This document shows, piece after piece, positions 41,671 through 50,759 of a stretch of DNA of 64,000 bases. Made by a program: the position numbers and the translations under genes. Position 1 is the stretch's first letter; every line of letters begins with the position of its first letter. The notes under the pieces are model-generated. The model did no database searches, was not told the DNA's origin, and was given only the letters and a program-made list of their open reading frames with translations. The DNA comes from SIG603 sp964370775 (GTDB taxonomy: Bacteria; Bacillota; Clostridia; Oscillospirales; Acutalibacteraceae): contig CAYJKT010000010.1 in the NCBI GenBank assembly GCA_964370775.1, positions 1 to 64,000 of the forward strand, written 5' to 3'.

Positions 41671-42225
41671 TTGGAAAAAAGTAAGATTGGAATACAAGGT
41701 TTAATTTTTGAATGGATTGAAGAAATTGCGTTTGCTAGTATCGTGGTTATTTTTATTTTGTCGCTAGCATTTAAAAACGTAACAGTTTTTGGACCTTCAA
41801 TGGAACCTAATTATATAGAAGAAGACAAGCTACTTGTTAGCGCTGTACACGGAGAGGCAGAATTTGGCGATGTTGTTGTTTTACTAGGTGTTTTAGAAAC
41901 TCCGATAATTAAAAGAGTAGTTGCAACAGAGGGGCAAACTGTTGATATTGATGAAGAAACTGGGACAGTGTATGTTGACGGAGTAGCACTTGATGAAGCA
42001 CAATTTGGGTTGGAGAATGGTATTACAACAAAGGGGTATACAAGCCTTGAACTGACTCCACTTCCACAAGTTGTTCCAGAGGGGCATGTGTTTGTTTTAG
42101 GAGACAACAGGGCAGTTTCTGAAGACAGCAGATATGCAGAAGTAGGCATGGTTGACGAAAGAAAAATTATAGGTAAAGCCGTGTTTAGGTTTTTCCCTTT
42201 AAGTGAATTTGGCACAGTAGAATAA
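41671..42225 (+). CDS. lepB: Signal peptidase I
   Basis: About 184 residues. One membrane helix (FASIVVIFILSLAF) is followed by the catalytic serine in FGPSMEPNY, the lysine in PIIKRVVA, and the conserved GDNRAVSEDSRY box. It removes signal peptides from exported proteins such as the carboxypeptidase at 23311. TTG 41671 is preferred because GGGGGG and TAGG lie just upstream. ATG 41650 would add seven residues but has no SD of its own. Confidence 0.94.
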   Translation: MEKSKIGIQGLIFEWIEEIAFASIVVIFILSLAFKNVTVFGPSMEPNYIEEDKLLVSAVHGEAEFGDVVVLLGVLETPIIKRVVATEGQTVDIDEETGTVYVDGVALDEAQFGLENGITTKGYTSLELTPLPQVVPEGHVFVLGDNRAVSEDSRYAEVGMVDERKIIGKAVFRFFPLSEFGTVE

Positions 42226-42237
42226 TATAGAGGTAAT

Positions 42238-43104
42238 ATGAGAAATATAGAAGATATTCAATGGTTTCCCGGCCACATGGCTAAAACCAGAAGAAAAATG
42301 GAGAGCAGTTTAAAGCTTGTTGACATAGTGGCAGAACTAGTTGATGCTAGAATTCCAGTGAGTAGCAGAAATCCTGTTATTAATGGAATTGTGAACAATA
42401 AGCCTAGAATTATTCTTTTAAATAAAGCTGACATGGCAGATAGAAAGCAAACTGCACGTTGGATAGAGCATTTTAAAAATCAAAAGATAACTGCAATTCC
42501 AATAGACTGTAAAAACGGTAGAGGACTTAACAAGATTTTACCTGTTTGCAAAGAGGTTTTGACAGAGCAAATTGCTGCTTGGAACAGAAAAGGCATGGTA
42601 GGCAGACCTATTAGAATTATGGTAGTTGGTGTTCCTAACGTTGGCAAATCATCTTTGATTAACAGAATGTGTTTAGGTGGTAAAGCTGGTAAAGCTGCTG
42701 TTCAAGATAAACCAGGCGTTACACGAGATAACAAGTGGTTTACAATTGGCAAAGGTTTTGAGCTACTAGACACCCCAGGTGTTTTGTGGCCAAAATTTGA
42801 AGACCCAATAGTAGGGCAAAGATTAGCTTTTACAGGCGCTGTAAAAGATGATGTTATAGATGTTGAAAGTCTTTCTTGCAGATTGCTTGAAGAACTAGAC
42901 GTACTGTATCCAGATGCAGTTAAAGCGAGGTATTCCGTTGAGTTTGAAAAAGGTTTAGAAGGTTACAAAATTCTTGAAACTATCGGCAGAAAAAGAGGTA
43001 TGTTAATCTCTGGTGGTGAGGTTGATACACTAAGAGCCGCTATAAATGTGCTTGATGAGTTTAGAGGAGCTAAAATAGGTAACATTACTTTAGAGCAGAT
43101 ATAA
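42238..43104 (+). CDS. rbgA: Ribosome biogenesis GTPase RbgA
   Basis: A 288-residue circularly permuted GTPase needed for late 50S assembly. It starts IQWFPGHMAKTRRKM, with G4 NKADMAD before G1 GVPNVGKSSLIN and G3 DTPGVLWP. It sits between lepB and rnhB as in Bacillus (ylqF). AGAGGT precedes ATG. Confidence 0.96.
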   Translation: MRNIEDIQWFPGHMAKTRRKMESSLKLVDIVAELVDARIPVSSRNPVINGIVNNKPRIILLNKADMADRKQTARWIEHFKNQKITAIPIDCKNGRGLNKILPVCKEVLTEQIAAWNRKGMVGRPIRIMVVGVPNVGKSSLINRMCLGGKAGKAAVQDKPGVTRDNKWFTIGKGFELLDTPGVLWPKFEDPIVGQRLAFTGAVKDDVIDVESLSCRLLEELDVLYPDAVKARYSVEFEKGLEGYKILETIGRKRGMLISGGEVDTLRAAINVLDEFRGAKIGNITLEQI

Positions 43105-43115
43105 TTGGAGGATGT

Positions 43116-43715
43116 ATGGATTTTACTTTTGAGAAAAATGCATCATTAAATGGTTATAAAGCAGTATGCGGAGTAGACGAAGCTGGCAGAGGACCTCTTG
43201 CCGGCTCTGTTTTTGCTGCAGCTGTTATTTTACCAGATGATATCGAGATTGAAGGCTTGAATGACTCGAAAAAGCTAACAGAAAAAAAGAGAGAAGCTCT
43301 GTATGATATTATTATAGAAAAAGCATTAGCGTATTCTGTAGTATCTGTTGACAACACTGTTATTGATGAAGTAAACATATTAAACGCCACTTTCATGGCT
43401 ATGAAAAAAGCAAGTGAAGAAGTTAAGGCAGATTATGCTTTGATTGACGGAAACAGAATGCCTCCACTTAACATAAATGGTGAGACAATAGTGAAAGGTG
43501 ACTCAAAAAGTCCGTCGATAGCTGCTGCGTCTATACTTGCCAAAGTTGCAAGAGACAGAGAGATGATAGAACTTTCAAAAGTGTATCCTCAGTATTTTTT
43601 TGAGAAACATAAAGGATATGGAACTAAACTACATAAAGAAGCTTTGTTAGAGCACGGAGCAAGTCCAATTCACAGAAAGAAGTTTACTGAAACATTTTTA
43701 AGTAAGAAAGGCTAA
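43116..43715 (+). CDS. rnhB: Ribonuclease HII
   Basis: A 199-residue nuclease removing ribonucleotides from DNA. Motifs CGVDEAGRGPLAGSV, DSKKL, the DGN segment and KGDSKSPSIAAASILAKVARDR contain the metal-binding acids and the GRG substrate motif. GGAGGATG spans the region just before the ATG. Confidence 0.97.
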   Translation: MDFTFEKNASLNGYKAVCGVDEAGRGPLAGSVFAAAVILPDDIEIEGLNDSKKLTEKKREALYDIIIEKALAYSVVSVDNTVIDEVNILNATFMAMKKASEEVKADYALIDGNRMPPLNINGETIVKGDSKSPSIAAASILAKVARDREMIELSKVYPQYFFEKHKGYGTKLHKEALLEHGASPIHRKKFTETFLSKKG

Positions 43716-43718
43716 CTT

Positions 43719-44072
43719 ATGGCAGATAACAGGAACGGAGTTATAGGCGAGGAGTATACCGAAAAATACTTAAAAAAGCAAGGGTATGAGATTTTAGAGA
43801 AAAATTATCACTCTAGATTTGGCGAAATTGACATAATTGCAAAGAATGATAAATATATTATATTTGTAGAAGTGAAAACTAGAGATGAAAAGCATTTATA
43901 TCACCCTTTTCAGGCTGTTACAAAATCTAAACAGAGCAAAATAATTCTTACAGCACAGTTATATTTGCAAAAAAAGCGTACAAATTTGCAACCTAGGTTT
44001 GATGTAGCTGGTGTGATATGCAAAAATAACACTGTAGTTAAAATTGACTATATACCTAATGCTTTCTATTAA
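43719..44072 (+). CDS. yraN: YraN family endonuclease-like protein (UPF0102)
   Basis: A 117-residue protein with a restriction-endonuclease-like core: GEEYTEKYLKKQGYEILEKN then RFGEIDIIAKNDKYIIFVEVKTR, where the D and ExK residues match the nuclease active site. It follows rnhB by three bases, the conserved pairing. The biological substrate is unknown. Confidence 0.93.
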   Translation: MADNRNGVIGEEYTEKYLKKQGYEILEKNYHSRFGEIDIIAKNDKYIIFVEVKTRDEKHLYHPFQAVTKSKQSKIILTAQLYLQKKRTNLQPRFDVAGVICKNNTVVKIDYIPNAFY

Positions 44073-44083
44073 CAGGAGGGTCA

Positions 44084-44992
44084 ATGAGATATTTTGATTT
44101 ACATTGCGACACTATTACAGAAGCAGTGATTAGAAAACAGAGTTTGTACAATAACAACTTGCAAGTTGATTTAAAACACTGCGACCTATTCGAAACATAC
44201 ATTCAGTGCTGTGCAGTATTTATTGAAGACAATGTAGACACTAAAGATTGTTTTAATATATATATATGCTATAGTTCTGAGTTTAGGGAGTATAACACTG
44301 CTCCAACTAATACAGAGCTAGAAAACACACATAAGAATGGTGGCTATGTTTTATTACCAACGATTGAAAACGCAAAAGCTTTGAGTGGAGATATTAGAAA
44401 TCTAACAAGACTAAAAAAAGACGGCGTTAGAATGATGACACTAACATGGAACGCAGATAATGAGCTTGGTGGAGGAATTAGAGGAACAGGTTTAGGCATT
44501 ACCGAGTTTGGTAAAAGTGTGGTGTGTGAAATGGATAAGTTAAACATGATTGTTGATGTTTCCCACGCAAGCGAAAAGTTGTTTTACGACATTTGTTCCA
44601 TTACATCGAAACCTATTGTAGCTTCACATTCAAATGTAAAAAACTTATGTTCTAACCCTCGTAATTTAACTGATGAACAAATAAAAGAGATTATTAGAAG
44701 AAAAGGTTTAATAGGGGTAAATTTTTATACACCTTTTTTAGAAAATGATGAAGAAACAGCAAGCATAGATAGCATTGCCGCTCATATAGAATATATTTTG
44801 TCCTTAGGTGGCGAAAAAACTGTGGCGTTAGGTAGCGATTTTGACGGTGCAACTTTGCCTAAAGATATGATAGGTTTGCAGTCAGTACCGTTGATATATG
44901 AAAAGATGTTGCGTTTGAACTATAAAGAAAGCATGTTAGATGATATTTTTTATAGTAACGCATATAATTTTTTCATTAGCTTTGACAATTAA
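44084..44992 (+). CDS. Membrane dipeptidase (peptidase M19) family protein
   Basis: A 302-residue zinc amidohydrolase. The start RYFDLHCDTITEA gives the HxD metal ligands. GVRMMTLTWNADNELGGG, VDVSHASEKLF, VASHSNVKNLCSNPRNLTDEQ and ALGSDFDGAT complete the family pattern. It has no signal peptide, so it is cytoplasmic and probably cleaves dipeptides. GGAGG precedes ATG. A consensus promoter for thrC begins inside its last codons. Confidence 0.92.
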   Translation: MRYFDLHCDTITEAVIRKQSLYNNNLQVDLKHCDLFETYIQCCAVFIEDNVDTKDCFNIYICYSSEFREYNTAPTNTELENTHKNGGYVLLPTIENAKALSGDIRNLTRLKKDGVRMMTLTWNADNELGGGIRGTGLGITEFGKSVVCEMDKLNMIVDVSHASEKLFYDICSITSKPIVASHSNVKNLCSNPRNLTDEQIKEIIRRKGLIGVNFYTPFLENDEETASIDSIAAHIEYILSLGGEKTVALGSDFDGATLPKDMIGLQSVPLIYEKMLRLNYKESMLDDIFYSNAYNFFISFDN

Positions 44993-45010
44993 TACAAATT
45001 GTTGTATAAT
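44982..45010 (+). promoter_or_regulatory. Consensus SigA promoter of thrC
   Basis: TTGACA (44982-44987) and TATAAT (45005-45010) are both perfect consensus with a 17-base spacer. The -35 overlaps the 3' end of the dipeptidase gene. Confidence 0.85.
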
Positions 45011-45071
45011 TCTTTTTAGCTACAGATTTATTTTTATTATTACCACAGATAGGTGGGGAATGGAGAAGGAA

Positions 45072-46562
45072 ATGAATTACAAAAGTACTAGAAACAGCAG
45101 TTTAAACTGCACAGCTTCACAGGCGATTGCACAGGGAATTTCAGAAGAGGGGGGACTTTTTGTTCCAACATCTTTACCTGATTTTTCATCTGAGATAGAG
45201 AGCTTAATTGGTTTAGATTATAAACAAAGAGCTTCAAAAATTATGTCACTATTTTTAACTGATTTTACAGAAGAAGAAATTAGTAAATCTGTAAACAGTG
45301 CGTATGATTACGCAAAGTTTGATGGTGATATTCCTGCAAAGGTTCAAAAAATAGATAAAAACGTGAGTATGCTAGAGCTTTGGCACGGTCCAACTTGTGC
45401 TTTCAAAGATATGGCACTTCAAATTCTGCCTCATTTGTTGACAATTTCTCTTAAAAAATGTGGTGGAGATAAAAAAGCTGTTATTTTGGTTGCTACATCA
45501 GGCGACACTGGTAAAGCTGCGTTAGAAGGCTTTAAAAATGTAGACGGTACAGAGATTATAGTTTTCTATCCATCTGGTGGTGTTAGCCCAATGCAGTTAA
45601 GACAAATGAACACACAAGAGGGTGACAACTTAACAGTTTGCGCTGTTGAGGGTAATTTTGATGACTGCCAAACAGGTGTTAAAATCATCTTTACTAATGA
45701 CGAAGTTAAAACAAAACTAGCAGATAACAACTTATGCTTCTCTAGCGCTAATTCGATTAACTGGGGAAGACTATTACCTCAAATTGTGTACTATTTCTCA
45801 ACTTATGCTGATTTATGCGACAGCAAAACTATAAAGTATGGTGACAAAATTAACTTTGTAGTTCCAACAGGTAACTTTGGTAATATTTTGGCTGGCTACT
45901 ATGCAAAAGAAATGGGATTGCCGATAGGTAAACTTATCTGTGCATCTAACTCAAACAATGTTTTAACTGACTTTATAAACACAGGTAAGTATGATAAAAA
46001 CAGAGATTTCTATACAACGATTTCTCCATCTATGGATATTTTGGTGTCTAGCAACTTAGAGCGCCTATTATATAGATTATGTGGCGAAAATTCAGACAAA
46101 CTAACTGAGTGGATGAACGCTTTGAATACAAAAGGTGATTATACTATTGATAAAGCGATTGCTGATAAAATCAAAGCAGAATTTTATGCTGGAAAATGCG
46201 ACGACAAAGAAACTGTTAGCACTATAGCTGATTGGTACAAAAAACATGATTACTTGCTAGACCCTCACACTGCAGTTGCGGCAAAAGTTTATGAAAACTA
46301 TGTAGCAGAAACAGGAGATAGCACACATACAGTAGTTGTATCAACTGCTAGCCCATACAAGTTCTCTGAAAGTGTTGCAGAAGCTTTAAATATAGAAAAC
46401 ACTGGCGACGAATTTGCGCTAACAGAAAAATTACAAGAAGTTAGTGGAATGAAAGTGCCTGCTCAAATTACAGAGCTACAAACAAAAGAGACTAGATTTG
46501 ATAATTTAGTAGATAAATCAACTATTATAGACTTTGTTTTAAAACACTTAGAGGTAAAATAA
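45072..46562 (+). CDS. thrC: Threonine synthase
   Basis: About 496 residues. A PLP enzyme converting phosphohomoserine to threonine. It starts NYKSTRNSSLNCTASQAI. PLP binds the lysine in CAFKDMALQ; VATSGDTGKAALEGF is the phosphate-binding loop. The long form (about 490-500 residues) is the fungal/Clostridia type. ATG 45072 is chosen for the GGAGAAGG just upstream. ATG 45060 is possible. No other threonine-pathway gene is adjacent. Confidence 0.94.
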   Translation: MNYKSTRNSSLNCTASQAIAQGISEEGGLFVPTSLPDFSSEIESLIGLDYKQRASKIMSLFLTDFTEEEISKSVNSAYDYAKFDGDIPAKVQKIDKNVSMLELWHGPTCAFKDMALQILPHLLTISLKKCGGDKKAVILVATSGDTGKAALEGFKNVDGTEIIVFYPSGGVSPMQLRQMNTQEGDNLTVCAVEGNFDDCQTGVKIIFTNDEVKTKLADNNLCFSSANSINWGRLLPQIVYYFSTYADLCDSKTIKYGDKINFVVPTGNFGNILAGYYAKEMGLPIGKLICASNSNNVLTDFINTGKYDKNRDFYTTISPSMDILVSSNLERLLYRLCGENSDKLTEWMNALNTKGDYTIDKAIADKIKAEFYAGKCDDKETVSTIADWYKKHDYLLDPHTAVAAKVYENYVAETGDSTHTVVVSTASPYKFSESVAEALNIENTGDEFALTEKLQEVSGMKVPAQITELQTKETRFDNLVDKSTIIDFVLKHLEVK

Positions 46563-46563
46563 T

Positions 46564-47250
46564 ATGGCATTGTTTGCAATAGCAGACTTACATTTGTCTC
46601 TTGGAACAAACAAACCAATGGATGTTTTTGAGGGATGGCACAACTATGTTGAGAAAATTGAAACCAATTGGCGTAAGATAGTTAAAGACACTGACACAGT
46701 GGTGATTGCCGGTGATATTTCGTGGGCAATGAAACTAGAGGACACAGCAAAAGATTTCGATTTTATCAATAAATTACCAGGTAAAAAGATTATCTTAAAA
46801 GGTAACCACGATTATTGGTGGACTACAAAAAGAAAAATGGATAATTACCTTGACGACATGGGTTTTCACACTATCAAAATTTTGCATAATTCATGCGAAG
46901 TTGTTGGTGATATAGCCGTGTGTGGCACAAGAGGCTGGATGTATAATTCAAGTTCTGAGGAAGATATAAAAATCACAAAAAGAGAAGCTGGCAGACTGAG
47001 AACGTCGATTTTAACAGCAATAGACGAGGGCAAAGAACCTGTTGTGTTCTTGCATTACCCTCCAGTGTATGATGTGTACATCAGCGAAGAAATATTGAAC
47101 GTTTTAGAAGAGTTCAGTATAAAGCGTTGCTACTTTGGTCATATTCATGGTAAACTAGCGTCTAAAAAAACTACTATAGGCGACTATAATGGTATAAAAA
47201 TGGCTTTAATTGCATGTGATTATCTAAATTTTTGTCCACTTTTAGTTTAA
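46564..47250 (+). CDS. Metallophosphoesterase
   Basis: A 228-residue calcineurin-like phosphoesterase. It has ADLHLSL, GDISWAM, KGNHDYWW, HYPPVY and GHIHGK, the full set of metal-binding motifs. The clostridial group with GNHDYWWTT has no known substrate. It starts one base after the thrC stop, so translation is probably coupled. Confidence 0.9.
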   Translation: MALFAIADLHLSLGTNKPMDVFEGWHNYVEKIETNWRKIVKDTDTVVIAGDISWAMKLEDTAKDFDFINKLPGKKIILKGNHDYWWTTKRKMDNYLDDMGFHTIKILHNSCEVVGDIAVCGTRGWMYNSSSEEDIKITKREAGRLRTSILTAIDEGKEPVVFLHYPPVYDVYISEEILNVLEEFSIKRCYFGHIHGKLASKKTTIGDYNGIKMALIACDYLNFCPLLV

Positions 47251-47313
47251 AAATATAATTTATCAATAAATTAAAAAATATATTAAAATATACTAGTAAA
47301 ATCGATTAATGTG

Positions 47314-47322
47314 TGTTATAAT
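47314..47322 (+). promoter_or_regulatory. Extended -10 promoter of tig
   Basis: TGT directly before consensus TATAAT (47317-47322), an extended -10. A good -35 is not visible at the expected distance. Confidence 0.45.
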
Positions 47323-47371
47323 AATTTGAATTAATTTAATCAATTTTTCAGAAATGAAAGGAATATAAAAA

Positions 47372-48652
47372 ATGAGTTTATTATCTAAAAAAAGCACAGA
47401 AACAAACAAATATGTATTGGAGATTAGCGTTTCTGCTGAAGATTTCGAAAAAGCAGTTAATGCTGCATATAGAAAAGAATCTAAAAATATGCAAATCCAA
47501 GGTTTTAGAAAAGGTAAAGCACCAAGAGCTATTATCGAAAAAATGTATGGAGACAAAGTTTTCTATGATACAGCAATCGATAGCCTATACAGACCTACAG
47601 TTATGGAAGCAGTTGATGCTTCTGAGCTAAAAGTAGTTAGCATTGGTGAGATGGATATTAAAGAAGCAAGCAAAGAGAACGGTTTACAATTTGAGCTTAC
47701 TGTTGTAGTAAAACCAGAAGTTAAAATTGAGGGCTACAAAGGTATCGAAGTAGAGAAAACTTCTACAGAAGTTACTGATGAAGAAGTAGACGAAGCTATC
47801 AAAAATGTTCAAGAAAGAAATTCAAGAGTTATTACAGTTGAAGATAGAGCTACACAAAACGGTGATATCGCAGTTATCGATTTCGAAGGATTCGTTGATG
47901 GCGTTGCTTTTGACGGTGGTAAAGCTGAGAGTCATGAATTAACATTAGGTACAGGACAATTTATCCCAGGTTTCGAGGAGCAAGTTGTTGGCCATAATGT
48001 TGGTGAAGAGTTCGACGTTGTTGTTACTTTCCCAGAAGAGTACCATTCAGAAGACCTAAAAGGTAAAGAAGCTACATTCAAAATCAAATTACATGAAATC
48101 AAAGCTAAAGAACTACCAGAGCTTGATGATGAATTTGCTAAAGACGTTAGCGAGTTTGATACATTGGCAGAGTACAAAGCTGACCAAAAAGCTAAATTAG
48201 TAGAAGCTAAAGAGAAAAGCGTTGAAGCTGAGTTCGAAAACAAAATTGTTGACGCATTAATCGAGAAAATGGAAGCTGAAATTCCAGCTGAAATGTTTGA
48301 TAATGAAATCAACGAAGCTGTAAACAACTTTGCTTACAGACTACAATCTCAAGGATTGAACATCGATACTTACATGCAATACACAAATATGGACATGGCT
48401 GCTATCCGTGAGCAATTTAGAGCACAAGCAGAAAAAAGCGTTAAAGCTAGACTAGCATTAGAGGCAGTTAGCGTTTCTGAAAACCTAAAAGCTACTGATG
48501 AAGAAATCGAAAAAGAGTTCGAAAAACTAGCTGAGATGTACCAAATGCCTGTAGAAAATGTTAAAGGTATGGTTAACCCAACAGACTTAACATTAGATGT
48601 AGAAATGCAAAAAGCTGTACAACTTGTTAAAGACGCAGCTGTTATAAAATAA
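47372..48652 (+). CDS. tig: Trigger factor (ribosome-associated chaperone)
   Basis: A 426-residue chaperone and prolyl isomerase. The N-terminal ribosome-binding domain includes FRKGKAPRAIIEKMYG, the usual ribosome-docking signature. The FKBP domain (about 160-240) shows GDIAVIDFEGFVDGVAF and GTGQFIPGFEEQ. The helical C-terminal arms follow. GAAAGGA precedes ATG. Codon use is more biased than in its neighbours, as expected of high expression. It heads the tig-clpP-clpX-lon block. Confidence 0.97.
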   Translation: MSLLSKKSTETNKYVLEISVSAEDFEKAVNAAYRKESKNMQIQGFRKGKAPRAIIEKMYGDKVFYDTAIDSLYRPTVMEAVDASELKVVSIGEMDIKEASKENGLQFELTVVVKPEVKIEGYKGIEVEKTSTEVTDEEVDEAIKNVQERNSRVITVEDRATQNGDIAVIDFEGFVDGVAFDGGKAESHELTLGTGQFIPGFEEQVVGHNVGEEFDVVVTFPEEYHSEDLKGKEATFKIKLHEIKAKELPELDDEFAKDVSEFDTLAEYKADQKAKLVEAKEKSVEAEFENKIVDALIEKMEAEIPAEMFDNEINEAVNNFAYRLQSQGLNIDTYMQYTNMDMAAIREQFRAQAEKSVKARLALEAVSVSENLKATDEEIEKEFEKLAEMYQMPVENVKGMVNPTDLTLDVEMQKAVQLVKDAAVIK

Positions 48653-48663
48653 TTTAACTTAAC

Positions 48664-48681
48664 GGGCGACGACAGTCGCCC
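48664..48681 (+). promoter_or_regulatory. GC-rich hairpin between tig and clpP
   Basis: GGGCGAC (48664-48670) pairs with GTCGCCC (48675-48681) around GACA. No T-run follows, so it may be a processing or partial termination site rather than a classical terminator. Confidence 0.45.
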
Positions 48682-48730
48682 TACAAGTCTATTATAATAA
48701 GTTTATGAAATAGAGAAAAGGAGCATTATT

Positions 48731-49312
48731 ATGAGTTTAGTGCCTTATGTTATTGAGCAAACAAGCAGAGGAGAGAGATCTTACGACATTTTCTCCAGAT
48801 TATTAAATGACAGAATTATCATGCTTAACGAAGAAGTTAATGATGTTTCTGCAGGTCTTATAGTGGCTCAACTTCTATATTTAGAAGGTCAAGATCCAGA
48901 GAAAGATATTAGCCTATATATCAACAGTCCAGGTGGTTCAATTACTTCTGGTATGGCGATATATGACACAATGCAATACATTAAGTGTGATGTTTCAACT
49001 ATATGTATCGGTATGGCAGCGAGCATGGGTGCTTTTCTGTTGGCAGCTGGTGCAAAAGGTAAAAGATATGCACTACCTAACAGCGAAGTTATGATTCACC
49101 AACCAAGTGGTGGCGCTAGAGGTCAAGCGACTGATATAGAAATTCAAGCACAGCGTATTTTAGCTATGAAAAAGTCATTGAACACAATTCTTGCTGAAAG
49201 AACTGGTCAAACTTACGAAACTATAGCTAATGACACTGAGCGTGATAATTTCATGACAGCAGAAGAAGCTAAAAATTATGGTCTAATAGACAAGGTTATT
49301 GACAAACGCTAG
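48731..49312 (+). CDS. clpP: ATP-dependent Clp protease proteolytic subunit
   Basis: A 193-residue serine protease forming the two-ring barrel that works with ClpX. The start LVPYVIEQTSRGERSYDI is typical. The catalytic serine lies in GMAASMGAF, histidine in VMIHQPSGG. AAAAGGAG precedes ATG. Confidence 0.98.
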   Translation: MSLVPYVIEQTSRGERSYDIFSRLLNDRIIMLNEEVNDVSAGLIVAQLLYLEGQDPEKDISLYINSPGGSITSGMAIYDTMQYIKCDVSTICIGMAASMGAFLLAAGAKGKRYALPNSEVMIHQPSGGARGQATDIEIQAQRILAMKKSLNTILAERTGQTYETIANDTERDNFMTAEEAKNYGLIDKVIDKR

Positions 49313-49363
49313 TCCCTTATGCAATGAAAGGCGGTGCCTGTGTAATTTAATTACACTATTTAT

Positions 49364-50680
49364 ATGGATAATTACGGAAAAGAAGTATACTGTTCTTTTT
49401 GTGGTAAATCTCAAAGCGTAGCTAACAGATTAATCGCAGGAAATTCAGCATATATATGTGACACTTGTATTTCACTTTGTCAAAGTATTATTGATGAAGA
49501 TGAAGAACTTAACCCTAAAAACAAGAAGAAAAATAAAAATGATGAAGGTTTAGAGTTTAAAACATTACTAAAACCTCATGAAATAAAAGAGAAACTAGAC
49601 GAGTATGTTATTGGCCAAGATAACGCTAAAGTAGCTTTGTCAGTAGCAGTTTATAATCACTACAAAAGAATAGCTTTTGGTAAAGATGATGTAGAATTTG
49701 GCAAAAGTAACGTGTTGTTAGTAGGGCCTACTGGTGTAGGTAAAACTTATTTAGCACAAACTCTTGCGAGAGTTTTAGATGTACCATTTGCAATTGCAGA
49801 TGCTACTACACTTACAGAAGCTGGTTATGTTGGTGATGACGTTGAAAATATTCTTTTAAGATTAATTCAAGCAGCAGATTTTGATGTTGACAGAGCAGAA
49901 AAAGGCATCATTTATGTTGATGAAATTGATAAAATCTCTAGAAAATCAGAGAACACTTCTATCACTCGTGATGTTAGTGGTGAGGGTGTGCAACAAGCTT
50001 TGCTTAAAATTTTGGAGGGAACTGAGGCTTCTGTTCCTGCAAAAGGTGGCAGAAAACACCCACAACAAGAGAATATCACTATAGATACAGGTAATATCTT
50101 GTTTATTTGTGGCGGTGCTTTTGACGGAATTGAAAAAGTAGTTAAAAGACGTTCAGCAGAAACTACACTAGGATTTACAGGGTCTGTTATGGATCAAGTA
50201 AAGATTAAAGAGAAAAACTTGTATGAAGATATAGTTCCTCACGATTTAGTTAAATTTGGAATTATTCCAGAACTAGTTGGTAGATTGCCTGTTATTGCTG
50301 CACTTGATAAGCTAGATGAAGATGCATTAGTTAACATTTTAACTACTCCTAAGAATTGCTTAGTTCAACAGTACACTAAATTATTTGATTTAGATACAGT
50401 AAAGTTAGAATTTAAAGAAGATGCGTTAAAATCTATTGCTAAAAAAAGCTTAGAGCGAAAAACAGGAGCAAGAGGATTACGCTCGATAATGGAAGAGATT
50501 TTAGTAAAATTAATGTTTGAAATTCCTAAAGATTATAGTATTGAAAAGGTTGTTATAACCAAAGACTGCGTAGAAAAAGGTAAAGAGCCAAAAGTTGTTA
50601 GAAACATGGAGCGCTTACCTGTAAAAATCCAAATTTCAGACACTTCCCCAAAATCAAAGCGTAATAAATCAGTATCATAA
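49364..50680 (+). CDS. clpX: ATP-dependent Clp protease ATP-binding subunit ClpX
   Basis: A 438-residue AAA+ unfoldase. The N-terminal zinc domain (CSFCGKSQ to CDTCISLC) is followed by Walker A GPTGVGKT (about residue 120), Walker B IIYVDEIDKIS and sensor regions such as GIIPELVGRLPV. It feeds substrates into ClpP, encoded 51 bases upstream. No SD lies at normal distance before the ATG. AAAGGCGG is about 30 bases upstream with a small hairpin between. No other in-frame start exists, because a stop lies shortly upstream. Confidence 0.97.
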   Translation: MDNYGKEVYCSFCGKSQSVANRLIAGNSAYICDTCISLCQSIIDEDEELNPKNKKKNKNDEGLEFKTLLKPHEIKEKLDEYVIGQDNAKVALSVAVYNHYKRIAFGKDDVEFGKSNVLLVGPTGVGKTYLAQTLARVLDVPFAIADATTLTEAGYVGDDVENILLRLIQAADFDVDRAEKGIIYVDEIDKISRKSENTSITRDVSGEGVQQALLKILEGTEASVPAKGGRKHPQQENITIDTGNILFICGGAFDGIEKVVKRRSAETTLGFTGSVMDQVKIKEKNLYEDIVPHDLVKFGIIPELVGRLPVIAALDKLDEDALVNILTTPKNCLVQQYTKLFDLDTVKLEFKEDALKSIAKKSLERKTGARGLRSIMEEILVKLMFEIPKDYSIEKVVITKDCVEKGKEPKVVRNMERLPVKIQISDTSPKSKRNKSVS

Positions 50681-50694
50681 ATATGTATTTATTG

Positions 50695-50741
50695 GGGAAA
50701 GTCTACAGACATGTGCTGTGTGGACTTTCCCTGTTATTTTT
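50695..50741 (+). terminator. Hairpin between clpX and lon, terminator-like
   Basis: GGGAAAGTC (50695-50703) pairs with GACTTTCCC (50723-50731), extended inward by TACA/TGTG (one wobble), and is followed by TGTTATTTTT. It probably limits read-through from clpX into lon, only 19 bases before the lon ATG. Confidence 0.6.
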
Positions 50742-50759
50742 AAAATTAGAGGAGAGCAA

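Noticed and set aside
44940..45071. An N-terminal membrane extension of threonine synthase
   Set aside because: The frame is open, but this stretch contains the thrC promoter and the true SD lies just before 45072. Threonine synthase is cytoplasmic.
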